Shown here: in pieces, positions 11,304 through 22,012 of the stretch
Layout: every line of letters starts with the position of its first letter
Position numbering within the stretch: the stretch's first letter is position 1
Assembly (NCBI GenBank): GCA_007570785.1
Contig: ML660203.1
Location: 4,783,729-4,847,728, forward strand
DNA from: Antilocapra americana
Lineage: Eukaryota > Chordata > Mammalia > Artiodactyla > Antilocapridae
Length of the DNA stretch: 64,000 bases
Direction: 5' to 3'
Position numbers and translations under genes: made by a program
The notes under the pieces: generated by a model
What the model was told of the DNA's origin: nothing
The model's input: only the letters and a program-made list of their open reading frames with translations
Database searches by the model: none

Positions 11304-12012
11304 GATGCAAACCAAACATCTCTGGAGTTGTGATACTGTGATTTATAAGAAATATATATTTGGTCTCTGATCATGTTCATAGCAAAGAGCTCCAGAAACC
11401 CTTGGAATTTCCAGTGATGAGTGATGAAAGTGTCTTTGTTACATAAATGAAGACTTTTGGAGAGCCCTTTTGGCAACCCACAGATGGGGGTTGTTTGCCA
11501 CGGGAACCAATCATGAGGTTAAAGGGTTGGAACTTTCAGTAACCAGCCCTGAGCCCCTCAGCCTCCAGGGAGCACAGAAGGACTGGAAGTCAACTCAGCT
11601 GCCAATGACCATTTATTTTATCAGCCATGCTTATAGCAATGAAGCCTCCATAAAACCCCCAACAAAGGACAGGGTTTGGAGGTTTCTGGGATGGTGAACA
11701 CATGAAGATTTGGAAAGAGTAGACAGGGCATAGCAGCCCCACACACTTTCTCTATACCCTGTGCTACGCAACTCTTCTGTCTGGCTGTTCCTGAGTTGTA
11801 GCTTGTATCATAAACTGGTGATCTAGTAAGCAAAATGTTTCTTGGAGTTCTGTGAGCTGCTCTAGCAAGTCTGAAGAGGGGTGGGCTCAGGAACCTCTGA
11901 TTTATTGCTGGTGATGGCCTGGATTTGTGACTACCATCTGAAGAGGGCGGGGCCGGGACTTGTAGGACTGAACCCTTAACCTATGAAATCTGATACCAGC
12001 TCTGGATAAACA

Positions 12013-12627
12013 GTGTCACAATTGATTTCAACGGTAGGCCACCCAGCTGGTGTCTTAAGAATTGCTTGTTGGAAACACATGAAAAGATGCTCAACATCAC
12101 TCAGTATCAGAGAAATGCAAATCAAAACCACACTGAGGTACCGCTTTACACCAGTCAGAATGGCTGCCATCCAAAAATCTACAAGCAACAAATGCTGGAG
12201 AGGATGTGGAGAAAAGGGAACTCTCCTACACTGTTGGTGGGAATGTAAACTAGTACAGCCACTATGGAAAACAGTGTGGAGGTTCCTTAAAAAGCTGCAA
12301 ATAGACCTGCCATATGACCCGGCAATCCCACTGCTGGGCATATACACCGAGGAAACCAGAATTGAAAGAGACACATGTACCCCAAAGTTCATCGCTGCAT
12401 TGTTTACAATAGCTAAGACATGGAAGCAACCTAGATGCCCATCAACTGACGAATGGATAAGAAAGCTGTGGTACATATACACAATGGAATATTACTCAGC
12501 ATTAAAAAAAAATTCATTTGAAGCAATTCTACTCAGATGGACGAAACTGGAGCCCATTATCCAGAGTGAAGTAAGCCAGAAGCAAAAACAACAATACAGT
12601 ATATTAACGCATATATATGGAATTTAG
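12013..12627 (+). pseudogene. L1 ORF2 C-terminal remnant with LTR-derived start
   Basis: This is an open frame of 204 codons. The first 20 or so residues come from the LTR and target duplication, and the remaining 184 are an uninterrupted L1 ORF2 C terminus. The ORF2 part has the cysteine-rich [19 protein letters not shown] stretch and the natural end HIYGI. No nonsense codon has accumulated, so the insertion is young. It lacks the endonuclease and reverse transcriptase domains, and there is no evidence that the fused ATG is used. Confidence 0.85.
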
Positions 12628-12940
12628 AAAGACAGTAAGAGAACCCAACATGGGAGACAACAAAAGGAACGCAGATGTATAGAATAGAGTCGTGGACTTT
12701 GTGGATGAGGGTAAGGGTGGGATGATATGGGAGAAGGGCATTGAAGCATGTTAATTGTCATGTGTCTAATCAATCGCCAGCTCAGGATTGATGCTCGGGA
12801 CTGGTGCAGCGAGATTTCCCGGGGGGGAGGGAGGAGGGAGGGGGGTTCCGGAGGGGAAGCATATGTAAACCTATGGTGATATCATGACAATGTATGGCAA
12901 AAACAATTTAAAAAATAAATAAATAAATAAAAGAAAAAAA
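12075..12940 (+). mobile_element. Young L1 3' end with perfect 18-bp target duplication
   Basis: The fragment is flanked by identical 18-base copies of aagaattgcttgttggaa (12057-12074 and 12941-12958). The last A bases of the tail may contribute one or two positions. The insertion site begins 'ctt/aaga', a usual target for L1 endonuclease. The 866-bp insert holds the ORF2 end, the 3' UTR with a G-rich run at 12821-12845, and an AAAT-rich tail. Confidence 0.95.
12821..12845 (+). other. G-quadruplex-prone run in L1 3' UTR
   Basis: Several G runs of three or more are separated by single A or AG spacers. The same polypurine block appears in the other L1 copies (29891-29918 on the plus strand; 1-27, 16825-16858, 20949-20973 and 44803-44822 as C runs). 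It fits the known G-rich tract of mammalian L1 3' UTRs. Confidence 0.7.
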
Positions 12941-12958
12941 AAGAATTGCTTGTTGGAA

Positions 12959-13300
12959 TCTAGAAAAATGGTGCAGATGAAGTTACTTGCCAAATAGAAA
13001 TAAAGACATAGACATAGAGAACAAATGTTCTCTATGTCTATGGAGAACAGGGAGAAGAGGAGGTGGGATGGATTAGGAGATTGGTATCGACATATATACA
13101 CTACAATGTATAAAGTAGATAATTAATGAGAACCAACTGTATAGCACAGGGAACGCTTCCTGATGCTCTTTGGAGACATAAATGGGAAGGAAATCCAAGG
13201 AAGAGGGGATGTATGCACACATGTGGCTGATTCACTCGTCTGTACAGCAGAAACTAACACAACATTGTAAAGCAAGTACACTCCAGTTAAAAAAAAAGAG
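12959..13300 (+). mobile_element. Older artiodactyl L1 3' UTR fragment
   Basis: The blocks 'tctagaaaaatggtgcagat', 'gagaaccaactgtatagcac', 'gctgattcactcgtctgtac' and 'actaacacaacattgtaaag' are those of an older cetartiodactyl L1 3' end. It ends in an A-rich tail. It inserted in the LTR before the young L1 landed at its left edge. Confidence 0.75.
13007..13042. repeat. Perfect 17-bp palindrome with 2-base spacer
   Basis: The arm catagacatagagaaca (13007-13023) is followed by AA and its exact reverse complement (13026-13042). It lies in the older L1 3' UTR fragment. Confidence 0.95.
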
Positions 13301-13480
13301 AGAGATTGTTGGTAGAACTCCCCCTCCCTGACTCATGTTGGAGTTGGTCTCAGAACACAAGAGGGTAGTAGCTGGTGCTTTGGCCTGTTCCCAGGGGTCA
13401 GTGGCATTTCTGAATAGAGTTCTCTGTAGCAACTTCGTAAAACTTTGAGTCTCTAATTTGTCAATCCACATTCCTTAACA

Positions 13481-14152
13481 CCTTGTTCTAACTTTATGCC
13501 TCTACAAGTCCAAAAACTATCTTACTAAATTAACTTGGATCTAGCTAATTATTTTGAATTTAATGTCTAATTTTCTTAAGGGATATTAATGGATTATTCA
13601 TCTCTGGCAACTCCTGTAACCACACCTGCTGGGATAAAACAGGTGGGGGTATAATGTGTGCATATGTGTGCACACATGCATACCTGCAGGATTCTATTAT
13701 ATTTTGCCAAAGTTATAACCTAAAAGCAAGGTCTGTTTTTCCACTCACCCTCAAAAAAGCATCAGATTACCTTCCTTTGCCAGCTAGCAATCACATTTCT
13801 GGGTGAAATGTAAAAATCAGGTTCAATTACAGGAGAGAAATCATCAACATGTGCTAAAATGTGGATATTTCCATTTTAGCCATACTAATAGTTCTCAGTT
13901 GTTAATGACATAACCTTAAGAAAGCCGTTTACCTTCCTTGCTGGAGACAGGAAGGAGTAAGGTTGTATCCCAGGCATTAGTAGAGAGAAGATTGGTCTTA
14001 AAGCCTATACAATGTAGTCTGAGTGACAAGGGAAGTACTTTTCATGAAGGTGCTTTTATCTATGACTCGGGAGAAAATATACTACTGAAACTGGGTGACC
14101 TGAACTTTTAATATGAAGTTGATGAGCTATGACTCATTAGGAAATTCTAGGG
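13481..14152. other. Unassigned stretch
   Basis: I recognise no element. A 14-bp perfect palindrome (atgtgtgcacacat) lies in an alternating purine-pyrimidine patch near 13660-13680. Confidence 0.5.
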
Positions 14153-14160
14153 AGATTATA

Positions 14161-14367
14161 TTGGCTTCCCAGGTGGTTCAGTGGTAAAGAATCTGTCAGC
14201 CAATGTATGAGATGCAGGAAATGCAGGTTTGATCCCTGGATTGGGAAGATCCCCTGGAGTATGAAATGGCAACCCACTCCAGTATTCTTGCCTGGAAAAT
14301 TCAATGGACAGAAAAGCCCAGCAGGCTACAAGGGGTTGCCAAGAGTTAGTCATGACTAGACAACTGC
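14161..14367 (+). mobile_element. Bov-tA SINE
   Basis: It has a tRNA-Glu head ('ggcttcccaggtggttcagt') and one Bov-A monomer. The flanks share 'gattatat' (about 14153 and about 14387), a likely target duplication. Confidence 0.93.
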
Positions 14368-15794
14368 GCATGAATGTATGCAGGGTGATTATATAGTTTA
14401 TCTTCCAAACCAGGACACTTTTGAGAATAAAAGGTGATTCTATTAATGACTACACCAGGAAAAATGGGCATAAGACCACGACTGTCCTTGACAACTTAGT
14501 ATGTATGTTTTTCCTACATAAAACCTCCTACTGCCCTTCCTGTACCTTCTCATATCCCAAGCATCTGACTTAAATTGCAAATCCAAGAAAGCTGAACCTG
14601 TGCAGTTTAGTCAAACTGTCTGAGTGCTGGGTATTCTGGGCAGGGGTAGCAGAACAGTTTTAACACCAGGAGATTTATAGTACACATTTGACCATGACCT
14701 TTCCGAGCAAAGTTAGGAACCCAGAGTGGTCACATGTCCTGTGAAGTATGTGGAATGTTGGCAACCAGACCCAAGCAGTTTACACGTGTCATTTGCATGG
14801 TCTTTGGTGGGTGAAGGAGAGTGTTGGTATCCAGAAGAATGTAGGAGACTATCAGAAATATTCTGGTCTTGGCTGAAAATGGAGGGCCCCACTTGGGTTT
14901 CTGCAGCTCCAGACCACACTTGAGGATTGCTGTGCAGGGCAGTTCCACAGGGATCAGAAGGCTTGTGTTACCAGAGATCAGTGGGCAGGGCAGGAAAATC
15001 AATACCCTACTGCTAAAGGTTGAAAGTTTATCCAGCTGAAAATAAATTAAATAAACAAATAAAATAAAGGTTTGGCTTTTTCTGCATGCCCCCAAGGTTA
15101 CTGGGAATGGGCTGCATTCTTTGGGCTCAGCTTTTAGGGTCCTGGTGGTGGAAGTGTACATGAGTCAGGAAAAAAAAAATCTGTCAGAAATGAAGACTTC
15201 TGAAAGAATCAGGGTCACAGACTCATGGAGGCTGGGCCTTTGTATCATCTAATTTAACCTCTTCAACTGACAGACAAAAATGCTGAGGTTCTGGATAGAG
15301 GGTCAAGGAGCCCCAGTCAGTTATACTGTACAATATGGGAATGCTCTAGATAGTAACATATTCTGGGTCTCAGGACATTCTCCCATAATGTATTTATTTA
15401 AGCAACAACATCCACTCCCTTCTCTGCCTTCCATTTAGCTCCTTTGTGTCCTTTGCAGAATTGTCACAAATTTCTTTCTTGGGTATTAACGGGACTCATT
15501 TCTGGATCTTTTGTTGATGATAATAAAAGAGAACTTCCTTTCCCTTGGGGTAACTGAGAGAAGAAATGTGAGTGGGGAGATGATGGCAACCATCTTGCCA
15601 CGAATGTTACACCAACAGAGAGGAAAGCTGAGACGAAAGAGGGAAGGAAAAGAGACTAGAATCAAGCAATATTATCTAAGGTTATCTGGACAACCACACA
15701 TGATTCACTAACCTTAAAATGTTTGTTGAATTTGCGAACACATTCCCTTTTCAGTTTGAACTGTTTGAAGTTGGCTTTTCTGTAACAACTAGAA
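14368..15794. other. Mostly unassigned; possible MIR/L3-type piece at 15210-15310
   Basis: The 15210-15310 segment ('tatcatctaatttaacctct', then 'aaaaatgctgaggttctgg') resembles the widespread mammalian 'catctagtccaacc..aaactgaggc' repeat. The rest, including a 143-codon minus frame at 15161-14730, shows no domain or family. Confidence 0.4.
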
Positions 15795-15848
15795 GAAACC
15801 TAATGACACAGAAAGATGGCAGTTTGCCCAAGGTCACATAGTAAATCA
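15795..15848 (-). mobile_element. MIR fragment next to a SINE
   Basis: The antisense MIR box 'tgcccaaggtcacatagta' is clear. The Bov-tA beside it inserted at this point and duplicated part of it. Confidence 0.55.
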
Positions 15849-16086
15849 AAACTTCCCAGGTGGCCCTAGTGGTAAAGAATCTGCCCGCCAATGTAGGGAC
15901 GTAAGAGACATGGGTTCAATCCCTGGGTCAGGAAGATCCCATGGAGGAAAAATATAACAAATAACAATCCATTCCAGTATTCTTGCCTGGAGGATCCAGT
16001 GGACAGAGGAGGCTAGTGGGCTACAGTCCACAGAGTCGCAAAGAGTCAGACACGATTGAAGAGACGTAGCATGTACTCATGCATGC
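15849..16086 (+). mobile_element. Bov-tA SINE
   Basis: It has the head 'acttcccaggtggccctagt', B-box 'gggttcaatccctggg' and one Bov-A monomer. It is flanked by cacatagtaaat at about 15835 and about 16086, a 12-base target duplication that fixes the ends. Confidence 0.93.
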
Positions 16087-16716
16087 ACATAGTAAATAAA
16101 ATTTCCAATACTTAAAAGCTTTTTTCTCAAGTAGAATTATTTTTCCTATATACTTCTGTCTATCTTCAGGAATACATATATAAATGGATAGCAGGTGAGC
16201 TAACCCAAAGTTCACTGACTACACTGATATCTAAACCAGAGCACGCACTCAGGGAGAATGTTTTAATACTTCTCTAAAGTGATAGTCCTTTCCTTCTTAA
16301 ACTCTTCTTAGAAAGCAAGAGAATGAAGAAAAAAAGCAAGGATAAATTTTGTTTTCTTCCAAACCCAAATTGGAGTTTCTTGCCTAGTTCTGATACAGAA
16401 CACTATGTTCAACAAAGATTGTGCAAAGGAATTCAATCTGCTTAGCTTGGAAGAGGAAAAACCCAGGAATCATGCACTGACTGAACATTTATCAAACTCT
16501 ATGAGAGGAAGGACAGCCACGTTCCAGCTATTCTCAGAGGTGGAATTAAGGTTAAGGGTAGGGAAATATGGGGAGATGGGTTTTGAATCAACAATAAATT
16601 GTTTATCAATTAGAGTTGTCCAATAACTTATGTGATAAATTAGAATTGATTTTGTTTAAGAGGAAGTCTTCAATTTGATAAAAGTAGATATTAGTAATCT
16701 TTCAAAACTCTTCCCA
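16087..16716. other. Unassigned stretch
   Basis: I see no recognisable repeat. A 73-codon frame at 16405-16626 shows no domain. Confidence 0.5.
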
Positions 16717-16732
16717 CTCTTCCTAACTTCTT

Positions 16733-17008
16733 TTTTTTTTTTAATTTTCTTTACTTTATTGTGTTGGTTTTGCCATACAATGACATGAAACTGCCATGGG
16801 TTTACATATGCTCCCCCTCCAGAACCCTCCTCCCTCCTCCCTCCCGATTCCCTCCCCCTGGGACATCTCGGTGCACCATCCCCGAGCATCAACCCTGGGC
16901 TGGCGATTGATTTCACATATGATAATTAACATGTTTCAATGCCATTCTCCCATAACATTCCACCCTTGCCCTCTTCCACAGAGTCCACGAGTCTGTTCTA
17001 TACATCTT
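16733..17008 (-). mobile_element. Young L1 3' tail with 16-bp target duplication
   Basis: A poly-T (poly-A on the element strand) is followed by the complement of the L1 3' UTR up to 'ctgttctatacatct'. The 16-base target copy ctcttcctaacttctt stands at 16717-16732 and 17021-17036. Between the L1 break and the second copy is an extra partial target copy (about 17006-17020). Confidence 0.93.
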
Positions 17009-17240
17009 CCTAACTTTTTGCTCTTCCTAACTTCTTACTTTAGAATTCTAAGAGTTAGGTGGTAAATATTTCAGGACAGGGTAACAGGAAATTAGCTAGG
17101 GGTGTATGGGGAAGGAGTGTGACTCCTAGGCAGGCTGATTTGAAAATGTTTTAGGTGGGACCTAAGCTTGCCTTCTACCTTGTATGCAAACATACTCCAA
17201 TCTCCATTAAATATCTAGAATAGATACTTTTCTCTTGAAA

Positions 17241-17450
17241 TGTGAAAGTGTGTTATTCACTCAGTCATGTCTGCTTGTGACCCCATGGACTGTAGCCCAT
17301 CAGACTCCTCCATCCATGGAATTCTCCAGGCAAGAATCCTGGAGTGAGTAGCCAGTCCCTACTCTGGGGATCTTTCCCACCCAGACATCGAACCTGGGTC
17401 TCCTGCATGGCAGGCAGATTCTTTACCTTGTGAGCTACCTGAGAAGCCCA
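17241..17450 (-). mobile_element. Bov-tA SINE
   Basis: On the plus strand it begins with the Bov-A end ('tgttattcactcagtcatgt') and ends with the complement of the tRNA-Glu head. The flanks 'ttctcttgaaa' and 'ttctcctgaaa' form a near-identical target duplication. Confidence 0.92.
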
Positions 17451-17462
17451 TTTCTCCTGAAA

Positions 17463-17949
17463 GGTTTCCAATAAACACTGCAGTTATTCTATCCTACATG
17501 GTGCTCTTGAGTTTGATTTATTTTAGCAGAGTAACTGACAAAGATAAAAAACAAACAGAATGGCCATGAGTGGTGGAAGCATTACTGGTATATAGAAGAA
17601 AAAATATGACTAGTGGTCAGACAAACATGATTTCAAACCCTGACTCATATACCAACCAAAGGAACATTTTTTTTTATTAGTAAAGACAGAACTAATATAT
17701 TTCTGTGTGTAGGGAAACTTTTAAAAATAAATATTGTGAACATATATAGAAAATACCAAAGCTAAATATTTCCTTCTATGCTAATTTTAATCCTTAGAGA
17801 TAAATTCTTAACATCTTTAATAATTTTCTTCAAATTTTTAAATGTGTATAGATAGGCTTGGTTTTTTACAAAACTGGAATTATGTGTATTTTTTATTTAG
17901 CTTTTGCATTTAAATCATATCAGAAGAATTTTCCAGATCTTTAGGTATT
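17463..17949. other. Unassigned AT-rich stretch
   Basis: No family recognised. It may be a decayed upstream continuation of the L1M relic that follows, but I cannot show this. Confidence 0.4.
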
Positions 17950-18400
17950 GTTTTTCTTAATTGAAGTATACAGCTGTCTTACAAAATTATATTAGCTTCA
18001 GATACACAACCTAGTGATTCAATATTTTTATAGATTATACTCCAAATAAAGTTATAAAATTGGACAATATCTCCTGCACTGTACAGTACATCCTTGGATC
18101 TCACTTTATTCTTATTAGGGCGTACTTCTTACATCCTTTTTCCTATCTTACCCCTCCTCCCATTACCCACTACACTGACAAAAATAACCACTTGTCTGCC
18201 CTCTCTATCTGTGAGTCTGTTTCTGTTTTGGTACATTTATTCATCTGATTTATTCTTCTAGATTCCATGTATAAGGGGAAACATGCAGTGTTTATCTTTC
18301 TCTGAATTACTTCATTAAACATAATACCCTTCCAGGTCCATCCATGTTGTTGTAAACGGCAAAAGAATACCAATAATTCTGATCTATTAATGTTTGTTGG
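17950..18400 (-). mobile_element. L1M-type relic, 3' UTR
   Basis: The plus strand reads the complement of an older L1 3' UTR: 'cttaattgaagtatacagct', 'gtgagtctgtttctgttttg', 'attcttctagattccatgta' and 'ccaggtccatccatgttgtt'. The order and spacing are right. The copy is strongly diverged. Confidence 0.75.
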
Positions 18401-20426
18401 AGCTTTATCTATGACATAGCCCATAGCCAAATTTTGTAAGTACTTCAAGTGTATGTGAAGGAAAAGTGTCTTCCTGAACTATTGTGTGTAATGCTCTCTA
18501 TATGGCAATTGAACTAAAATTTTAATTATGCTTTTTAAGTCCTCTGTATCATTTATCATTATTTAGTTGCTTCCAAGATTAAATTTAATTGGGATTCATT
18601 TCATATTTCATTTGCTATAATTACTTCTATATCATGAGAATTTTATTTTCCTGAAAGTTATAATAACTCAATCAAAAACACTATTGTCCTAGTTGAACCT
18701 TTAACCCTCCCACTCCACTTTCATCCCTGCCACCATTTTCCCAGGTCTGTTTAAGCTTTTTAATTTTCTTAAGCATGTTTGGCAATCTGTTTTTCATGAA
18801 AAATAGCCTTTGAGATTAAAATTTGTTTACATCTAAGGATGCATGAGATTCTTACTATATATTTAACCTAATATCTGGTATTAAATACCTTTTACATTTA
18901 ATTTTATATATTTGTACTGTTGTTTTCTTCTCTTTCCCTTTGTCTCTTAGGTAGGAATATATATGTATGTGTGTGTATGTGTGTGTGTGAGTATATATAT
19001 ATATATAATTTTCTTTGTTTATATTTTAATTCATTGGTCTCCACTTTTATATACTTCATCTTTCTTATTTTCTTTACACTCACCTTGTTGTTTTAATACT
19101 AATTTTTAATTTAAATATTTAGGTCATATTGTATTCTTTCTTATTCAATAAAAACAAATATAGATGTGACTTAGCCTGAGAGAAGAGCTTTGGTTATAGA
19201 CTTTAACTCTTTCTTGGAAGAATTATTTGAAATATTTTAATGCCAGTTTATGTAAATTCTGAATAATTACTAATTATTAAGTTAAGATTAATAATCTTCT
19301 TAATCCAGTGGGATAATTGTGTTTTTGCAACACAAACCTCTTAAAGGTCTCTGATTTTGCGTATTTACTTATGCTGGGTAAATTTCTCCAAGTATGTAGT
19401 CACTCTCCCTTCCCACTAAAAATAGCCCATCTATTTGGGTCAATACAAAATAGAGTTTCCTTCTTCAACTATTTCCTGACTAAATCAACTGAATGAGCTC
19501 TTCTGCACATTTGAGCAATTTGTTAATTACTAAATCTGATTATGATACCCACCTTGTCATATTTTTTTGAGTTGGAGAATTTTAATCTTCTTGAGGGCAC
19601 GATGAAATAAAAGGAGTGGAAGATTCTACACAATAAGTCCTCAGCTATTTGTTGAGTCAAAGGCAACAGAGTTCAGAGTATCTTCGTTCCAAAAATGAAA
19701 AGAACTTCCCCACAATGTTACGCCTGGAATATAGACCCTAGACTTGGTGAGTTTGGTAAGTTAAAATGGATTAATACAAAATTGTTCTCCATACAAGTGG
19801 AAAATGTTGCAGTTAATAATGAATAGGACTACTGGGCAAAGAGAAATTGGAGCCACCTGTTCCAAGTTACCCTTTCACCTCCTCCTTTGCCTCTTTCTGG
19901 GTCTCAGAAACACCTCCCGTATCTTGCTTCCTCTACCAGTAAGCCTTCCCCTGGGAGCGTCAACTCTGAAGGCAATTTTCCAAGACCATTTGCGGAATTG
20001 GCTGGGGCTTCAGCTGCGACGTGAAAGGACATTTATTCTGGGACCTCAAAATGGTGTATGAAGGAGACTGCTGAACTTGTTTCAAAAATAGATTTTATAT
20101 TCATCAGTTTTATTGCTTCAGGTACAAATGTTAAACCTAATAGTTTGTCTAAAATAATGCGTGTTTGTGTGTGTACATGTGCACACCCTGAGTTGAGTGT
20201 TGTTTTCGTTTCTGTGGATATTATGACACTTCCATAGACAACCTTCCATAGACAACTCACTTCCATATGTCCTGAGTCACACGTCTGTACAGGCAGCTGT
20301 TTGTGTTCTCATGCTAGATCATGTGCCAAAACCATAATGTCCTGCATTCTAGAATCTTGCAATGCAATAAAATACTTAATAATACTTTGAAAAAATTAGA
20401 AGCTCTATTCTGTATATGTTTATATC
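18401..20426. other. AT-rich stretch with a microsatellite and a possible L2 end
   Basis: A GTGT/TATA tract lies at 18958-19011. The segment 19585-19660 ('cttcttgagggcacgatg' and 'agtcctcagctatttgttga') resembles the last 80 bases of L2 in sense orientation. I find nothing else, and the 85-codon frame at 19804-20061 has no recognised domain. Confidence 0.45.
18958..19011 (+). repeat. (TG)n(TA)n microsatellite
   Basis: Alternating TATG, TG and TA units run without a flanking retrotransposon tail. It is prone to slippage and to Z-DNA or cruciform structure. Confidence 0.9.
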
Positions 20427-20643
20427 AAGTTGTTGTTGTTTAGTTACTAAGTCATGTCGGACTCTTCAACAACACCATGGATTATAGCCCACCAGTCACC
20501 TGTGTCCATGGGATTTCCTAAGCAAGAATACTGGAGTTAGTTGCCATTTCCTTCTCCAAGGGATCTTCCAGAACTTGGAACTTGGGCCTGTGTCTCCTGA
20601 ATTGGCAGGCAGATTCTTTACCAATCAGCCACCAAGGAAGCCC
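20427..20643 (-). mobile_element. Bov-tA SINE
   Basis: It starts with 'gttgttgttgtttagttact' and ends with the complement of the tRNA-Glu head ('agccaccaaggaagccca'). The flanks 'atatcaag' and 'ataaaccaag' suggest a degraded target duplication. Confidence 0.9.
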
Positions 20644-20848
20644 ATAAACCAAGTTTAGCATCAATACACTTGGATTTTGTCAACTTTGAGTTCAGGCTAC
20701 TATTTTTGAGACAGAAGAGAATTAGAAAGGTTATACTAGGTTAGGAAGAGTCTAACCCTCCAATATAAGACTTTAGGATTTATACTTAGGATGTAGTAGA
20801 ACTAATCTCATAGGGTGACTATGTCATGTGCTATCCAAGGTGGGACAC

Positions 20849-21208
20849 TTTTTTTTTTTTTGTTATTTTATTTTATTTTTTTTATTATTGTTTTTGCCAT
20901 ACATTGTCATGATATCACCATGGGTTTACATATGCTTCCCCTCCGGGTCCCCCCTCCCTCCTCCCTCCCCCCCGGGAAATCTCGCTGCACCAGTCCTGAG
21001 CATCAATCCTGGGCTGGCGATTGATTAGACACATGACAATTAACATGCTTCAATGCCCTTCTCCCATCTCATCCCACCCTTACCCTCATCCACAAAGTCC
21101 ACAAGTCTATTCTATACATCTGCGTTCCTTTTGTTGTCTCCCATGTTGGGTTCTCATTACTGTCTTTCTAAATTCCATATATATGTGTTAATATACTGTA
21201 TTGTTGTT
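20849..21208 (-). mobile_element. Young L1 3' tail
   Basis: A long T-rich tail is followed by the complement of the L1 3' UTR, including the C-rich block at 20949-20973. It reaches the very end of ORF2 ('taaattccatatatatgtgt'). It is 5'-truncated at about 21208. No clear target duplication is visible. Confidence 0.93.
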
Positions 21209-21574
21209 GGAATCTTTATGAGATATTCACGATAATGTTTTTATTACCTACCTGTCTGCTTTAAGCGCCTTTAGGCTTCAACATATTGCTTCTTTGTACT
21301 TAGATACAAAGTAGAGATTGCGATCAGCCAGCTCTTTATCTCAAACACGTGTAAAGACTTATTTACAACAAGCAAGCTCTTTTAAAGCAAAATGAAAACT
21401 GTTTTACCAATGCCTGCAATATTCCATATACCCAGCTTGCAAATTCTGACCCATATGAATCCCTCGGAAGCTCCTTGAGAAATGGTAAACAAAACCAAAA
21501 AAAATAAGAGCAGACAATAAAGGTAGAGAGAGATACTAAGTTATAGATTAAACAGTAACTATGGTCCAATTGTT
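21209..21574. other. Unassigned stretch
   Basis: I recognise nothing here. Confidence 0.45.
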
Positions 21575-21660
21575 ATAGCCCTGAGTACACTGTATAATCA
21601 TTTGGGAATCTTTGACAAAATACAGATTCCTAGACCCACACCTGACTTGTATTTTTATAT
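21575..21660 (+). mobile_element. MER5-type fragment, 5' half
   Basis: The segment 'acactgtataatcatttggg' through 'tacagattcctagacccac' follows the first half of MER5. The second half is missing. Confidence 0.55.
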
Positions 21661-21697
21661 CTTTTAATCTGTGTTTGTGTCCAGATAACAGTGTTTT

Positions 21698-22012
21698 GGG
21701 GCTTTCCTTGTAGCTCAGTTGGTAAAGAATCTGACTGCAATTCAGGAGACCCTGATTTGATTCCTAGGTCGGGAAGTTCTGTTGGAGACGGGATAGGCTA
21801 TCCACTCCAATATTCTTGGGCTTCCCTGGTGGCTCAGATAGTAATGAATCTGCTTACAGTGCAGGAGACCTGGGTTCAATCCCTGGGTTGGGAAGATCCC
21901 CTGGAGGAGGGCATGGTAACCCACTCCAGTATTCTTGCCTAGAGAATGGACAGAGAAGACTGGTGGGCTAGGTCCATGGGGTTGAAAAGAGTCAGACACG
22001 ACTAAGCAACTA
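21698..22012 (+). mobile_element. Dimeric tRNA-Glu SINE (SINE2-2-like)
   Basis: Two tRNA-Glu heads stand in tandem (about 21702 and 21828), separated by 'aggctatccactccaatatt', and a Bov-A-like body follows. The second head keeps a better B-box ('gggttcaatccctggg'). Confidence 0.9.

Larger units (their letters stand above)
11330..13480 (+). mobile_element. Solo LTR (copy 2) split by two L1 insertions
   Basis: The LTR runs from about 11330 to 12056 and resumes after the insertions at about 13300. It shares its block order with 3160-3850 and keeps a polyadenylation-like 'aatgaagcctccataaaacc' region and 'gatctagtaagcaaaatgtt'. The right end is uncertain (13400-13480). No retroviral coding region is present. 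Confidence 0.6.

Noticed and set aside
3160..12056. A single provirus with LTRs at 3.2 kb and 11.3 kb
   Set aside because: The 7.5 kb between them consists of MER5, BovB, Bov-A and MIR, with no gag, pol or env trace and no primer-binding site after the first LTR.
13654..13680. Palindromic TGTGCACACA patch as a regulatory site
   Set aside because: It lies in an alternating purine-pyrimidine run where palindromes arise by chance.
14730..15161. 143-codon minus-strand frame as a gene
   Set aside because: Low-complexity-free but no recognisable motif; it overlaps other frames and has no promoter or exon signals.
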